A stretch of DNA of 40,997 nt from Thermococcus sp. (GTDB taxonomy: Archaea; Methanobacteriota_B; Thermococci; Thermococcales; Thermococcaceae): assembly GCF_026988555.1 (NCBI RefSeq), contig NZ_JALSLB010000056.1, positions 1 to 40,997 of the forward strand, read 5' to 3'. The position numbers and the translations under genes were made by a program. Of the stretch, positions 31,852 to 39,851 are shown in pieces. A model generated the notes under the pieces. That model worked only from the letters and a program-made list of their open reading frames with translations, was not told the origin of the DNA and made no database searches. Position 1 is the stretch's first letter. Each line of letters opens with the position of its first letter.

Positions 31852-33330
31852 ATGAGAACGCTCGACCTGACCGAGAAGGACCCTTCTAAGAGGATCACCA
31901 TCTATTTTGAGGGAGAGGAATACGAAGCCTATGAAGGCGAGAAGTTCCCCGTCGCAATGCTCGCTAACGGTGTTTACTGGCTCACAATCAGTACAGAGGG
32001 AAGACACAGGGGCGCCTTCACCTTCGGCCCGGTCCCCCTAACCGTTAACGGCGTTAAAAACATCAACGGGAGAAAGCTAAGGGTCAGAGACGGTATGAGA
32101 ATAAAGAGACAGTCCTACGATGAGTTCCAGGAACAGGTGAACGTGGATAGGGACAAGCCGGTCCTCCGTTATGTCGTGGACGTTGCCGTTATAGGCGCCG
32201 GTCCCGCGGGTCTTGGAGCCGTTGAGGAGATCGGGGGAAAACTCACCGTTGCACTCATCGAGGAGAGGGGCTGGCTTGGTGGGGACATGTGGCTCAAGGG
32301 CGTTGAACAGGAGGACTTTGGGGATCCAAGGGGAGCCATTGAAAAGTTAACCAATTTTCCGGAGAACGTTCGCGTCTTCCTCAGTACAGCCGCCCTGGGA
32401 GTTTTTGACAGGGGAGAGTATCTCCTAGTCCCAGCCGTGAGGAAAGACCAGCTCATCGAGGTGATGGCCAAACGCATCGTCATCGCCACTGGGGCCGTCG
32501 ACTCGATAATGCTCTTCGAAAACAACGACTATCCGGGTGTATTCAGAAGGAGCGATGCCCTGGAGGTCATCAATGTCTGGGGAGTCGCTCCGGGAAGAAG
32601 GGTCGCCGTCGTTGGGGCGTTCCCTGAGGAAGTACTCCCCGAACTGGAACGCTGGGGCATAGAGTATGTTGTCGTGCCAAATCCCAGACGCGTCGAAGGT
32701 GTGGGTAGGGTTGAACGCCTCATCGACGGGAACGGCAACGTCTACGAGGTCGACGCCGTGATAATGGCCGACGGAAGAATCCCGGACATAAACCCAGTCA
32801 CACAGGCCGGTGGAAAACTCAGGTTCAAGCGCGGTTATTACACCCCGGTTCTCGATGACCGACACAGGATAAGGGAAGGGATATACGTCGCGGGGAGTGC
32901 GGTGAGTGTAAAGCCCCACCACGCGAACTACCTAGAAGGGAAGCTCGTCGGGGCTAACGTCCTCAAGGAGTTCGGCTTTGAGGCCGAGCCCTGCACCTAT
33001 AGGGAGAGACTGAGGGAGTACGAGCCCGTGGGCAGACAGATACCCAGGTTCCCGCTCGACGAGTTCAGGGGGGAGGACGTGCAGATATGCGGCTGCGGAG
33101 TCACCCTCAAAAAGGTTGACGACGTGGTGAAGAGCGGCATAACAGACCTGCAGATAATTAAACGCCTCACCCACCTGGCCATGGGATTCTGCCAGGGCCG
33201 TTTCTGCCTCTTCAACGGTGCCCTCCTAGCCTCACAGAGGAATGGAACGCCAATGGGAGAGCTCGACATGCCCGTCGCAAGGCCTCCCATAAAGAACGTC
33301 AGGATGAAGGTCCCCGCGGGGAGGGATTAA
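31852..33330 (+). CDS. dye-linked L-proline dehydrogenase-type alpha subunit, fused and partly degenerate
   Basis: 492 aa. Order: (1) residues about 15-90 align with the N-terminal [2Fe-2S] domain of the paralogous alpha at 34608, but all four cysteines are gone (RGAFTFGPVPLTVNGVKN). (2) A Rossmann domain with intact GAGPAG (115-120). (3) The second nucleotide site is changed to VAVVGAFPEEV, so it lacks GxGxxG. (4) The C-terminus carries a BFD-like cysteine domain (Cys413, Cys415, Cys447, Cys452) that is a separate gene (36557) in the second system. This two-gene layout fits the PDH1 (alpha4-beta4) type of Pyrococcus. ATG behind GAGGTGGG. Confidence 0.85.
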   Translation: MRTLDLTEKDPSKRITIYFEGEEYEAYEGEKFPVAMLANGVYWLTISTEGRHRGAFTFGPVPLTVNGVKNINGRKLRVRDGMRIKRQSYDEFQEQVNVDRDKPVLRYVVDVAVIGAGPAGLGAVEEIGGKLTVALIEERGWLGGDMWLKGVEQEDFGDPRGAIEKLTNFPENVRVFLSTAALGVFDRGEYLLVPAVRKDQLIEVMAKRIVIATGAVDSIMLFENNDYPGVFRRSDALEVINVWGVAPGRRVAVVGAFPEEVLPELERWGIEYVVVPNPRRVEGVGRVERLIDGNGNVYEVDAVIMADGRIPDINPVTQAGGKLRFKRGYYTPVLDDRHRIREGIYVAGSAVSVKPHHANYLEGKLVGANVLKEFGFEAEPCTYRERLREYEPVGRQIPRFPLDEFRGEDVQICGCGVTLKKVDDVVKSGITDLQIIKRLTHLAMGFCQGRFCLFNGALLASQRNGTPMGELDMPVARPPIKNVRMKVPAGRD

Positions 33331-33332
33331 AG

Positions 33333-34493
33333 ATGCCGACTAGGAGTTTACCCGAAAGGAGCGAGATAACCATCGTAGGCGGTGGGATAGTAGGGGTTAC
33401 AATCGCCCACGAGTTAGCGAAGCGAGGCGAAGACGTCACGGTTATCGAGAAGCGCTTCATAGGTTCGGGCTCGACCTTCCGCTGTGGAACGGGAATAAGG
33501 CAGCAGTTCAACGATGAGGCAAACGTACGGACTATGAAGCGCTCCGTCGAACTGTGGAGGAAATACAGCGAGGAGTACGGCTTCTCCTTCGAGCAGACTG
33601 GCTACCTCTTCCTGCTCTACGACGACGATGAAGTAGAGGAGTTCAAGCGCAACATAGCCATCCAGAACCGCTTTGGCGTCCCCACGAGACTGATAACATC
33701 TGAGGAGGCCAAGGAGATAGTGCCGCTCATCGACATAAGCGAGGTTATCGCCGCTTCCTGGAACCCCACCGACGGAAAGGCAGATCCGTTCTACGCCACC
33801 GCCGCCTTTGCCCTTAACGCCGAGCGCTTCGGTGCCAAACTCGTCGAGTACACGGAGGTCAAGGACTTCATAGTTGAAAACGGCAAGATTAAAGGCCTGA
33901 AGACGAACTGGGGGGTTATTAGGACCGGCACCGTCATCAACGCCACCAACGCGTGGGCCAAGCTCATCAACGCGATGGCCGGGATAGGCGTTAAAATCCC
34001 GATTGAGCCGTACAAGCACCAGGCGGTAATCACCCAGCCGATAAAGAGGGGCTCTATAAAGCCGATGGTCATCTCCTTCAAGTACGGGCACGCATACCTA
34101 ACCCAGACCGCCCACGGCGGCATCGTTGGAGGCGTTGGTTATGAACTCGGCCCGACCTACGACCTCAGCCCGACCTACGAATTTATGCGCGAGGTGAGCT
34201 ACTACTTCACCAAGATAGTTCCAGCTTTGCGTGAGCTCCTCATACTGAGGACGTGGGCAGGCTACTACGCCAAAACCCCAGACAGCAACCCCACCATCGG
34301 AAAAATCGAGGAGCTGGACGACTACTACATCGCGGCTGGATTTTCAGGCCACGGCTTCATGATGGCGCCGGCGGTTGCAGAGATGATGGCCGAACTCGTG
34401 ACGAAGGGAAGAACGGACCTTCCAGTGAACTGGTACGACCCATACCGCTTCGAGCGTGGAGAACTGCGCGGACAGGCACTCCAGATGGGGTGA
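33333..34493 (+). CDS. dye-linked L-proline dehydrogenase-type beta subunit (first system)
   Basis: 386 aa flavoprotein of the D-amino-acid-oxidase (DAO) family; in PDH complexes beta is the catalytic, FAD-bearing subunit that oxidises L-proline to pyrroline-5-carboxylate. FAD motif VGGGIVGVTIAHELAKRG at the N-terminus; GTGIRQQFNDEAN and YIAAGFSGHGFMMAPA near the C-terminus. Starts 2 bases after the alpha stop. Very similar to the beta at 36837-37994, including DNA patches identical over 41 and 47 bases. Substrate inferred; sarcosine or another imino acid is possible. Confidence 0.85.
   Translation: MPTRSLPERSEITIVGGGIVGVTIAHELAKRGEDVTVIEKRFIGSGSTFRCGTGIRQQFNDEANVRTMKRSVELWRKYSEEYGFSFEQTGYLFLLYDDDEVEEFKRNIAIQNRFGVPTRLITSEEAKEIVPLIDISEVIAASWNPTDGKADPFYATAAFALNAERFGAKLVEYTEVKDFIVENGKIKGLKTNWGVIRTGTVINATNAWAKLINAMAGIGVKIPIEPYKHQAVITQPIKRGSIKPMVISFKYGHAYLTQTAHGGIVGGVGYELGPTYDLSPTYEFMREVSYYFTKIVPALRELLILRTWAGYYAKTPDSNPTIGKIEELDDYYIAAGFSGHGFMMAPAVAEMMAELVTKGRTDLPVNWYDPYRFERGELRGQALQMG
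33468..33508 (+). repeat. 41-bp patch identical between the two beta genes (copy 1)
   Basis: Identical to 36960-37000. Encodes GSTFRCGTGIRQQF. Identity includes silent positions, while flanking sequence differs. Confidence 0.85.
34443..34489 (+). repeat. 47-bp patch identical between the two beta genes (copy 1)
   Basis: Identical to 37944-37990; encodes YRFERGELRGQALQMG at the extreme C-terminus of both beta subunits. Confidence 0.85.
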
Positions 34494-34607
34494 AAGCGAA
34501 GTGTTAATGGACATTTTCCTGTTTTTCGTTTTCAACCAAAGGTGAACAACGTTTTTATGAAAAAATCCTCATAAACCTCCCCCTCTAGGTTACACTGGTG
34601 AAAGGAG
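34494..34607 (+). promoter_or_regulatory. intergenic promoter region of the second proline-dehydrogenase operon
   Basis: Contains a T-rich stretch (CCTGTTTTTCGTTTTC, about 34519-34534) that may end the first operon, a TATA-like AACGTTTTTATGA near 34548-34560, and GGTGAAAGGAG just before the ATG at 34608. No gene. Confidence 0.4.
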
Positions 34608-36053
34608 ATGCGCCTCACTGAACATCCAGTTCTCAGATTTCATCGCGGCAGGAAGGTTAAAATATACTTCGAAGGTCAGCCAGTAGAGGCCTACGATGGT
34701 GAAACAATAGCAATGGCACTTCACGCAGCTGGAATCCGCGTCCTAAGCCACAGCAGTGAGAAACACCGCCCTCGAGGGCTTTTCTGTGCCATAGGCAAGT
34801 GTTCTTCGTGTTTGGTGAAGGTGAACGGGATTCCCAACGTCCGCTCCTGCATTACCCTTGTAGAAGATGGCATGAGGGTGGAGATGCAGAGGGGGAAAGA
34901 GGAGCTCCCAAAGACAGCGAAGTCTCCGGCCTGGAGGGACGTGCCCCGCCACGAGGCTGACGTGGTCGTCATTGGTGGAGGACCCGCGGGATTGATGGCG
35001 GCCATAAACGCCGCGGACGCCGGGGCGAGGGTAATCCTAATTGACGAACAGCCAATGCTCGGCGGCCAGCTCATCAAGCAGACCCACAAGTTCTTCGGGA
35101 AGAGGGAGCAGTTCGCTGGGATCAGGGGGGTTGAGATAGCGAGGATCCTTAGCAACGAAGCGAAAAAGAGGTATAATATACAGATTTTCCTGGAGACGTC
35201 AGCCCTTGGAATCTTCCAGGAGGGTGAGAAAAAGCTCATCACGGCCGTTCGGAGGAACACTGAACTGGTCGAATTTATGGGAAAGAGCCTCGTCGTTGCG
35301 ACGGGGGCTATGGAGAAAATGATTCCCTTTGAGAACAACGACCTGCCCGGGATTTACGGCGCCGGCGCGATTCAAACGCTCATGAACACCTACGGAGTCA
35401 AGCCCGGCGATAGAGTCCTGATCATCGGGGCCGGAAACGTGGGACTTATTCTGGCGTATCAGCTCATCCAGGCCGGAGTTGAGGTGAAAGCGATAGTCGA
35501 GGCCATGCCCAAGGTGGGCGGCTACTTCGTCCATGCCGCCAAGGTCAGAAGGCTCGGGGTTCCGATACTCACGAGACACACCATCCTGCGCGCCGAGGGG
35601 AAGGAGAGGGTCGAGAGGGCAGTCGTTGCCCGACTGGACGAGAACTGGAGGCCGGTTCCCGGAACGGAGAGGACCTTTGAGGTTGACGTCATAGCCCTAG
35701 CTGTTGGATTGAGACCCAGCATCGAACTCCTCCACCAGGCCGGCTGTCAGGTAAGGTACGTCCGCGAGCTGGGCGGGCACGTAACCGTGAGGGACGAGAG
35801 GATGGAGACCACCATCAGGGGGATATTCGTCGCAGGGGACTCCGCCGGAATAGAGGAGGCCACCACCGCTATGCTGGAGGGAAAAATAGCGGGCATAGCG
35901 GCCGCACTGACGGCGGGGGTTGCCGCTCCAGAATGGCTCAACGAGATAGAGAAGGCTCAGCGCGACCTGTATGAGTTCCGTTCGGGTCCCTTCGGAAGAC
36001 ACGTGCTGGAGGGAATAAAGAAGGCCCTTATCGGAGGTGTCGCCAGTGAGTGA
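34608..36053 (+). CDS. pdhA: dye-linked L-proline dehydrogenase alpha subunit (NADH dehydrogenase-type)
   Basis: 481 aa. N-terminal [2Fe-2S] domain with Cys60, Cys65, Cys68 and Cys81 (LFCAIGKCSSCLV, then RSC). FAD Rossmann domain VVVIGGGPAGLMAAINAADAG followed by a second, intact nucleotide site VLIIGAGNVGLILAYQLI, so it can handle electrons to or from NAD(P). It is the first gene of an A-F-X-B operon, the order I recall for the alpha-delta-gamma-beta PDH of Thermococcus profundus and PDH2 of Pyrococcus. ATG start with GGTGAAAGGAG. Similar in plan to HcnB/SoxA subunits, hence some uncertainty about substrate. Confidence 0.88.
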   Translation: MRLTEHPVLRFHRGRKVKIYFEGQPVEAYDGETIAMALHAAGIRVLSHSSEKHRPRGLFCAIGKCSSCLVKVNGIPNVRSCITLVEDGMRVEMQRGKEELPKTAKSPAWRDVPRHEADVVVIGGGPAGLMAAINAADAGARVILIDEQPMLGGQLIKQTHKFFGKREQFAGIRGVEIARILSNEAKKRYNIQIFLETSALGIFQEGEKKLITAVRRNTELVEFMGKSLVVATGAMEKMIPFENNDLPGIYGAGAIQTLMNTYGVKPGDRVLIIGAGNVGLILAYQLIQAGVEVKAIVEAMPKVGGYFVHAAKVRRLGVPILTRHTILRAEGKERVERAVVARLDENWRPVPGTERTFEVDVIALAVGLRPSIELLHQAGCQVRYVRELGGHVTVRDERMETTIRGIFVAGDSAGIEEATTAMLEGKIAGIAAALTAGVAAPEWLNEIEKAQRDLYEFRSGPFGRHVLEGIKKALIGGVASE

Positions 36054-36564
36054 GATTCCCGCTTACCTCAGAAACGGTTACATCACCCCGGAGGAGCTTG
36101 AAAAGTTCATCCCCTTGCCGAGCGAGGAGAGGATGAGGAAACGGCCGGTTGCGATTCCGGAGTGTCCGCAGGAGATACCCTGCGCCCCGTGCAGGGAGGT
36201 ATGCCCCGTCAACGCCATCGAGATGCCTACTCCCAACGATTTGCCGATTGTGAACTACGAGAAGTGTGTGGGCTGCTCCCTCTGCGTTCAGATATGTCCT
36301 GGCCTGGCCTTCTTCATGGTGCACTACGTCGGTAACAGAGCAAGGGTAACGATGCCCTACGAACTCCTGCCGGTTCCTAAGAGGGGCGAAGAGGTGATCT
36401 TACTCAACCGCACCGGCGAACCCGTCGGCAGGGGGAGGGTTGTTCTCGTCATCCCGCGCGAAAAGAGCATGGGGGATAGGGCGGTTATCACAGTGGAGAT
36501 GCCCATAGACCTTGCCTGGGAGGTCAGGGGCATAAAGGTGCCAGGGGATGAGGAAGATGGCTGA
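36046..36564 (+). CDS. pdhF: ferredoxin-like 4Fe-4S subunit of proline dehydrogenase complex
   Basis: 172 aa with two cubane motifs: C-x5-C-x2-C-x3-CP in the segment CPQEIPCAPCREVCP, and C-x2-C-x2-C-x3-CP in CVGCSLCVQICP. About 80 residues follow with beta structure. Electron carrier between the flavin subunits and ferredoxin or the dye. Start GTG 36046 overlaps the pdhA stop and has GGAGGTG at 36033-36039; the GTG at 36037 lies in that site. Overlaps the start of the next gene by 8 bases. Confidence 0.85.
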   Translation: MSEIPAYLRNGYITPEELEKFIPLPSEERMRKRPVAIPECPQEIPCAPCREVCPVNAIEMPTPNDLPIVNYEKCVGCSLCVQICPGLAFFMVHYVGNRARVTMPYELLPVPKRGEEVILLNRTGEPVGRGRVVLVIPREKSMGDRAVITVEMPIDLAWEVRGIKVPGDEEDG

Positions 36565-36847
36565 AGATCCGAGGGAGAGGATAATAATCTGTCGCTGCAA
36601 CGACGTTACGCTGAAGGAGATAGAAGAACTGGTGGAGCAGGGGATAACCGACATTGAGGAGATAAAACGCCTCACGCGCATTGGGATGGGTCCCTGCCAG
36701 GGCAGGACCTGCGTGCCGCTTGTTATAGGAATAATAGCGAGGAAAACAGGCAGAAAACCCGAAGAAACCCCTGTTCCAGCCACGCGCGTTCCAGTGAGAC
36801 CGGTGATGATGGGAGTACTCGCGGGGGAGATGGACGATGAGGGATAA
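36557..36847 (+). CDS. pdhX: small BFD-like [2Fe-2S] or iron-binding subunit of proline dehydrogenase
   Basis: 96 aa. CRCNDVTLKEIEELVEQGITD and GMGPCQGRTCVPL give the Cys-x-Cys ... Cys-x4-Cys pattern of bacterioferritin-associated ferredoxin-like domains. It matches the C-terminal domain of the alpha subunit at 31852-33330. ATG 36557 chosen (GAGG just before); an ATG at 36548 is also possible. It ends inside the pdhB start region (11-base overlap). Confidence 0.85.
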   Translation: MAEDPRERIIICRCNDVTLKEIEELVEQGITDIEEIKRLTRIGMGPCQGRTCVPLVIGIIARKTGRKPEETPVPATRVPVRPVMMGVLAGEMDDEG

Positions 36848-37994
36848 GGCGGAGACCGTTATCATAGGCGGCGGCATAATCGGCCTTTCAATCGCCTACA
36901 ACCTGGCCAAGCTCGGGGAGGAAGAAATCGTAGTCCTTGAGAAGGGCTACCTCGGCAACGGCTCGACCTTCCGCTGTGGAACGGGAATAAGGCAGCAGTT
37001 TGGCGAGGAGGCCAATATCAAGATGATGAAGCGCTCGGTGGAGCTATGGGGTGGGCTGAGGGAGGAGCTCGGACGCGACGTGGAGTTCACCCAGACCGGT
37101 TACCTCTTCCTTATCTACGATGAGGAGGAGCTTGAGTCTTTCAAAGAGAAGGTAACTCTGCAGAATCGGTTAGGCGTCCCATCACGGATAATAACACCTG
37201 AGGAGGCCAAGGAGATAGTGCCCCTCCTGAACACTGATGGGGTTATAGCCGCTTCATGGAACCCCACGGACGGAAAGGCCAATCCATTCAAGACCGTCTT
37301 CGCTTACGCAGACGCTGCCAGGAGGTTGGGGGTTGAAATCCATGAATACACCGAGGCAAAGGACATCAAGGTGGAGGGAGGCGAGATAAAGGCCGTTGTC
37401 ACAGACAGGGGGGAGATAAGGACAGAGCGGGTGATAAACGCGGCCAACGCCTGGGCACCCCTGGTAAACAGGATGGCAGGCCTTCCGCTTGATCTCCCCA
37501 TCCACCCCTACAAGCATCAGAGCGTCAAGACGGAGCCGATAAAAGCCGGCCAGATCGAGCCAATGGTGGTTTCCTTCAAGCACGGGGGGGTTTACCTAAC
37601 GCAGGAAGCCAACCAGGGAGGGGTTATAGGTGGCTACGGCCTTAAATACGGCCCAACCTACGACATCACACCCACCTATGAATTCCTCAGGGGGGTAAGC
37701 TACCGCTTCAGTCAGATAGTCCCCGCCCTCAAATATGTCAACGTAATAAGGGTGTGGGGAGGGTTCTACGCTGAGACCCCTGATGGGAATGCGGCCATCG
37801 GTCGGATAAAGGAGGTGGAAGAGTTCTACATAGCAGCTGGCTTCTCCGGTCATGGATTCATGCTAGCGCCCACTGTGGGAGAGGCCCTGGCGGAGCTAAT
37901 CGTGAATGGAAAAACCGACAAACCCCTTGAGTTCTACGACCCGTACCGCTTCGAGCGTGGAGAACTGCGCGGACAGGCACTCCAGATGGGATAA
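36837..37994 (+). CDS. pdhB: dye-linked L-proline dehydrogenase beta subunit (second system)
   Basis: 385 aa DAO-family flavoprotein, catalytic subunit. FAD motif VIIGGGIIGLSIAYNLAKLG; GTGIRQQFGEEAN; YIAAGFSGHGFMLAPTVGEA at the C-terminus. ATG 36837 behind GGGGGAG, overlapping pdhX. Close paralogue of 33333-34493. Last gene of the four-gene operon. Confidence 0.88.
   Translation: MRDKAETVIIGGGIIGLSIAYNLAKLGEEEIVVLEKGYLGNGSTFRCGTGIRQQFGEEANIKMMKRSVELWGGLREELGRDVEFTQTGYLFLIYDEEELESFKEKVTLQNRLGVPSRIITPEEAKEIVPLLNTDGVIAASWNPTDGKANPFKTVFAYADAARRLGVEIHEYTEAKDIKVEGGEIKAVVTDRGEIRTERVINAANAWAPLVNRMAGLPLDLPIHPYKHQSVKTEPIKAGQIEPMVVSFKHGGVYLTQEANQGGVIGGYGLKYGPTYDITPTYEFLRGVSYRFSQIVPALKYVNVIRVWGGFYAETPDGNAAIGRIKEVEEFYIAAGFSGHGFMLAPTVGEALAELIVNGKTDKPLEFYDPYRFERGELRGQALQMG
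36960..37000 (+). repeat. 41-bp patch identical between the two beta genes (copy 2)
   Basis: Identical to 33468-33508. Confidence 0.85.
37944..37990 (+). repeat. 47-bp patch identical between the two beta genes (copy 2)
   Basis: Identical to 34443-34489. Confidence 0.85.
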
Positions 37995-38025
37995 TTTCTA
38001 TCCTCTTCTTATCATTTCGACGGAA

Positions 38026-38035
38026 ATTTTATAAG
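38026..38035 (+). promoter_or_regulatory. TATA box of the MFS transporter gene (leaderless)
   Basis: ATTTTATAAG centred about 27 bases before ATG 38058; no ribosome site follows. Confidence 0.6.
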
Positions 38036-38057
38036 CCCCCAATCCTTTCTTCCAGCG

Positions 38058-39296
38058 ATGGCGAAGAGAGAACTCGTAGTTGCCCAGGGAAAACGCGAGA
38101 AGACGCTCAAACTCAAGAAACTCCGGGTTAAACGGAGGAACGTCGCTATTCTAGCGGTAGCCATGTTCATCGCCAACGTGTCCTTCGGAATGGCTTTCCC
38201 ATACCTCAGCGTCTATATGCGCCTCCTCGGTGCGAGTATGTTCATGGTGGGTCTCCTAAGTGTCGCTTTCAACCTAACCTCTACCGTTTCCCAGTACCCC
38301 TTCGGCTGGCTCTCCGACTCAACGGGCAATAGGAAGGGATTCATAGCCTTCGGCGTGGCCTCCATAGGTGTGTTCTACACGGCAATGGCCTTCATCGGCT
38401 CCGCCGCTGGCGTTTTAATTCTCAGAACCCTCCAGGGTGTCTCTGGTTCTGCCATGACGCCGGCCCACTCCGCCCTCATATCCGAGCTCTCGACCAGGGC
38501 GGGCTCGATATTCGGTCTCTTCAACTCCATCGAAAACGCCGGTTACATGGTGGGCAACTTCCTCGGCTCGGCGATAATCGGCTACCTCGGTGTCAGGAAA
38601 CTCTTCCTCATTTCCGGTCTCCTCCTCTTCGTCTCAGCCGGGATAGTCATCTTAATCCGCGAGCGCCCGACCGGAAGACGCTCTCTCCTCGGCATGATTC
38701 TTGTGCAGGAAGGCAGGGAGAGCTGGAGGGCAACCGTTAATGGCTCGGCCTTCAGGCGATTGATACATGGACGCCTTGGGATGTTCTACGCAACGGTCTT
38801 CCTCGTCATGGTCGCCAGCGGGCAGTTCTACAGCGTATCGTCGGTTTATTTCAAGGAGACCTTCGGCGAGTGGAGCGTTGGCGTTATCTTTGGCATCGAG
38901 AGCCTCGCGGCCGCGTTAACAGGCTACTTCCTCGGGAAGCTGATAGACAGGTATGGAGCCAAGAGGTTCTACCTGATAGCCATAGCGGGCTACGGCTTGG
39001 CTTTTCTGCTCTACGCCTTCGTTAAAAACGTCTGGCTCGTCTTTGGAGTGGCTTTCCTCTCGGGCGTCAAGTGGGTTCTGACGATAAACTCGACCTCTGC
39101 CTACGTCGCCCAGAACGTTAAGGTCAGCGAGAGGGCCCAGGGGATGGGCTTGCTCAACGCCATGATGAGCCTCGGCTGGGTCGTCGGGCCTCTCATAGGG
39201 GGCTATCTCTCGGGAGTAAGCTTCACGTTGAATTTTATCAGCACGCTGGTTCCCCTCGGGCTGGCCTTCGTTTTAGCCCTCAGACTGCCAGAGTGA
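38058..39296 (+). CDS. MFS transporter
   Basis: 412 aa with a basic cytoplasmic N-terminus of about 30 residues ([16 protein letters not shown]) and 12 predicted membrane helices. The loop 2-3 motif is [14 protein letters not shown], the classical MFS G-x-x-x-D-x-x-x-R-[KR] form, repeated as [15 protein letters not shown] in the second half. Substrate unknown. It follows the proline-dehydrogenase operon but has its own leaderless promoter, so a functional link is only suggested. Overlaps the end of kptA by 17 bases, tail to tail. Confidence 0.9.
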   Translation: MAKRELVVAQGKREKTLKLKKLRVKRRNVAILAVAMFIANVSFGMAFPYLSVYMRLLGASMFMVGLLSVAFNLTSTVSQYPFGWLSDSTGNRKGFIAFGVASIGVFYTAMAFIGSAAGVLILRTLQGVSGSAMTPAHSALISELSTRAGSIFGLFNSIENAGYMVGNFLGSAIIGYLGVRKLFLISGLLLFVSAGIVILIRERPTGRRSLLGMILVQEGRESWRATVNGSAFRRLIHGRLGMFYATVFLVMVASGQFYSVSSVYFKETFGEWSVGVIFGIESLAAALTGYFLGKLIDRYGAKRFYLIAIAGYGLAFLLYAFVKNVWLVFGVAFLSGVKWVLTINSTSAYVAQNVKVSERAQGMGLLNAMMSLGWVVGPLIGGYLSGVSFTLNFISTLVPLGLAFVLALRLPE

Positions 39297-39819
39297 TGCA
39301 CTCGGGCGGAACGCGCTCGACTATTCTAACGTTCTTCCCGGCCTTGTAGACTTTCAGGCCCTTTCTCCTCAGGCAGTCGGCGTCTATGACGAGCAGAACG
39401 ACGTCCCTTCCGTGCCTCCTGCCCGTTTCGAGGGCTTCTTCCCTGCTCGTTGTTAGATGGACGAACTGCCTTTTCATCGGCTTAAGGCCCTCCTCCATAA
39501 TCCGCCCAAGGTTCCTCTTCGGCGTCCCGTGGTAGAGGATTTTTGTTTCCGTGTCTTCCCCGTGGTTGAGCCTTACCTCAAAGCTGTGGCCATACCTCGC
39601 CCTGATTTTTCCATCTCTAATCTCGTAGCGCCCCTTAGGGTCCCTTTCGACTATCTCCCTCACGAACTCCTCGGTTACGTCTGGGTAGACCCTTCTCAGG
39701 GCATTCACGAGCTCCTCCAGGGGGATGAAGCCCTCTCTGTCGAGTTTAAGACCGAACTCCTCCGGAGAATGGCGAAGTATGTAGGCCATAAGCTTGCTGA
39801 CCCTCACCCTCGACGGCAT
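39280..39819 (-). CDS. kptA: RNA 2'-phosphotransferase (KptA/Tpt1)
   Basis: 179 aa. Transfers an internal RNA 2'-phosphate to NAD+, producing ADP-ribose 1'',2''-cyclic phosphate; in eukaryotes it completes tRNA splicing, in archaea the need is unclear because the ligase leaves no 2'-phosphate. Conserved parts: [37 protein letters not shown] and [11 protein letters not shown]. Start ATG 39819; a TATA-like box (plus GGATAAAACCC, 39840-39850) lies about 26 bases upstream, so it may be leaderless. GTG codons a few residues later are alternatives. Confidence 0.92.
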   Translation of the reverse strand: MPSRVRVSKLMAYILRHSPEEFGLKLDREGFIPLEELVNALRRVYPDVTEEFVREIVERDPKGRYEIRDGKIRARYGHSFEVRLNHGEDTETKILYHGTPKRNLGRIMEEGLKPMKRQFVHLTTSREEALETGRRHGRDVVLLVIDADCLRRKGLKVYKAGKNVRIVERVPPECITLAV

Positions 39820-39851
39820 GTAGAAAGGGCAGTGGTAGAGGATAAAACCCT

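Noticed and set aside
33414-34091. 225-codon open frame antisense to the first beta subunit
   Set aside because: Antisense shadow of a clear DAO-family gene, without promoter or ribosome site.
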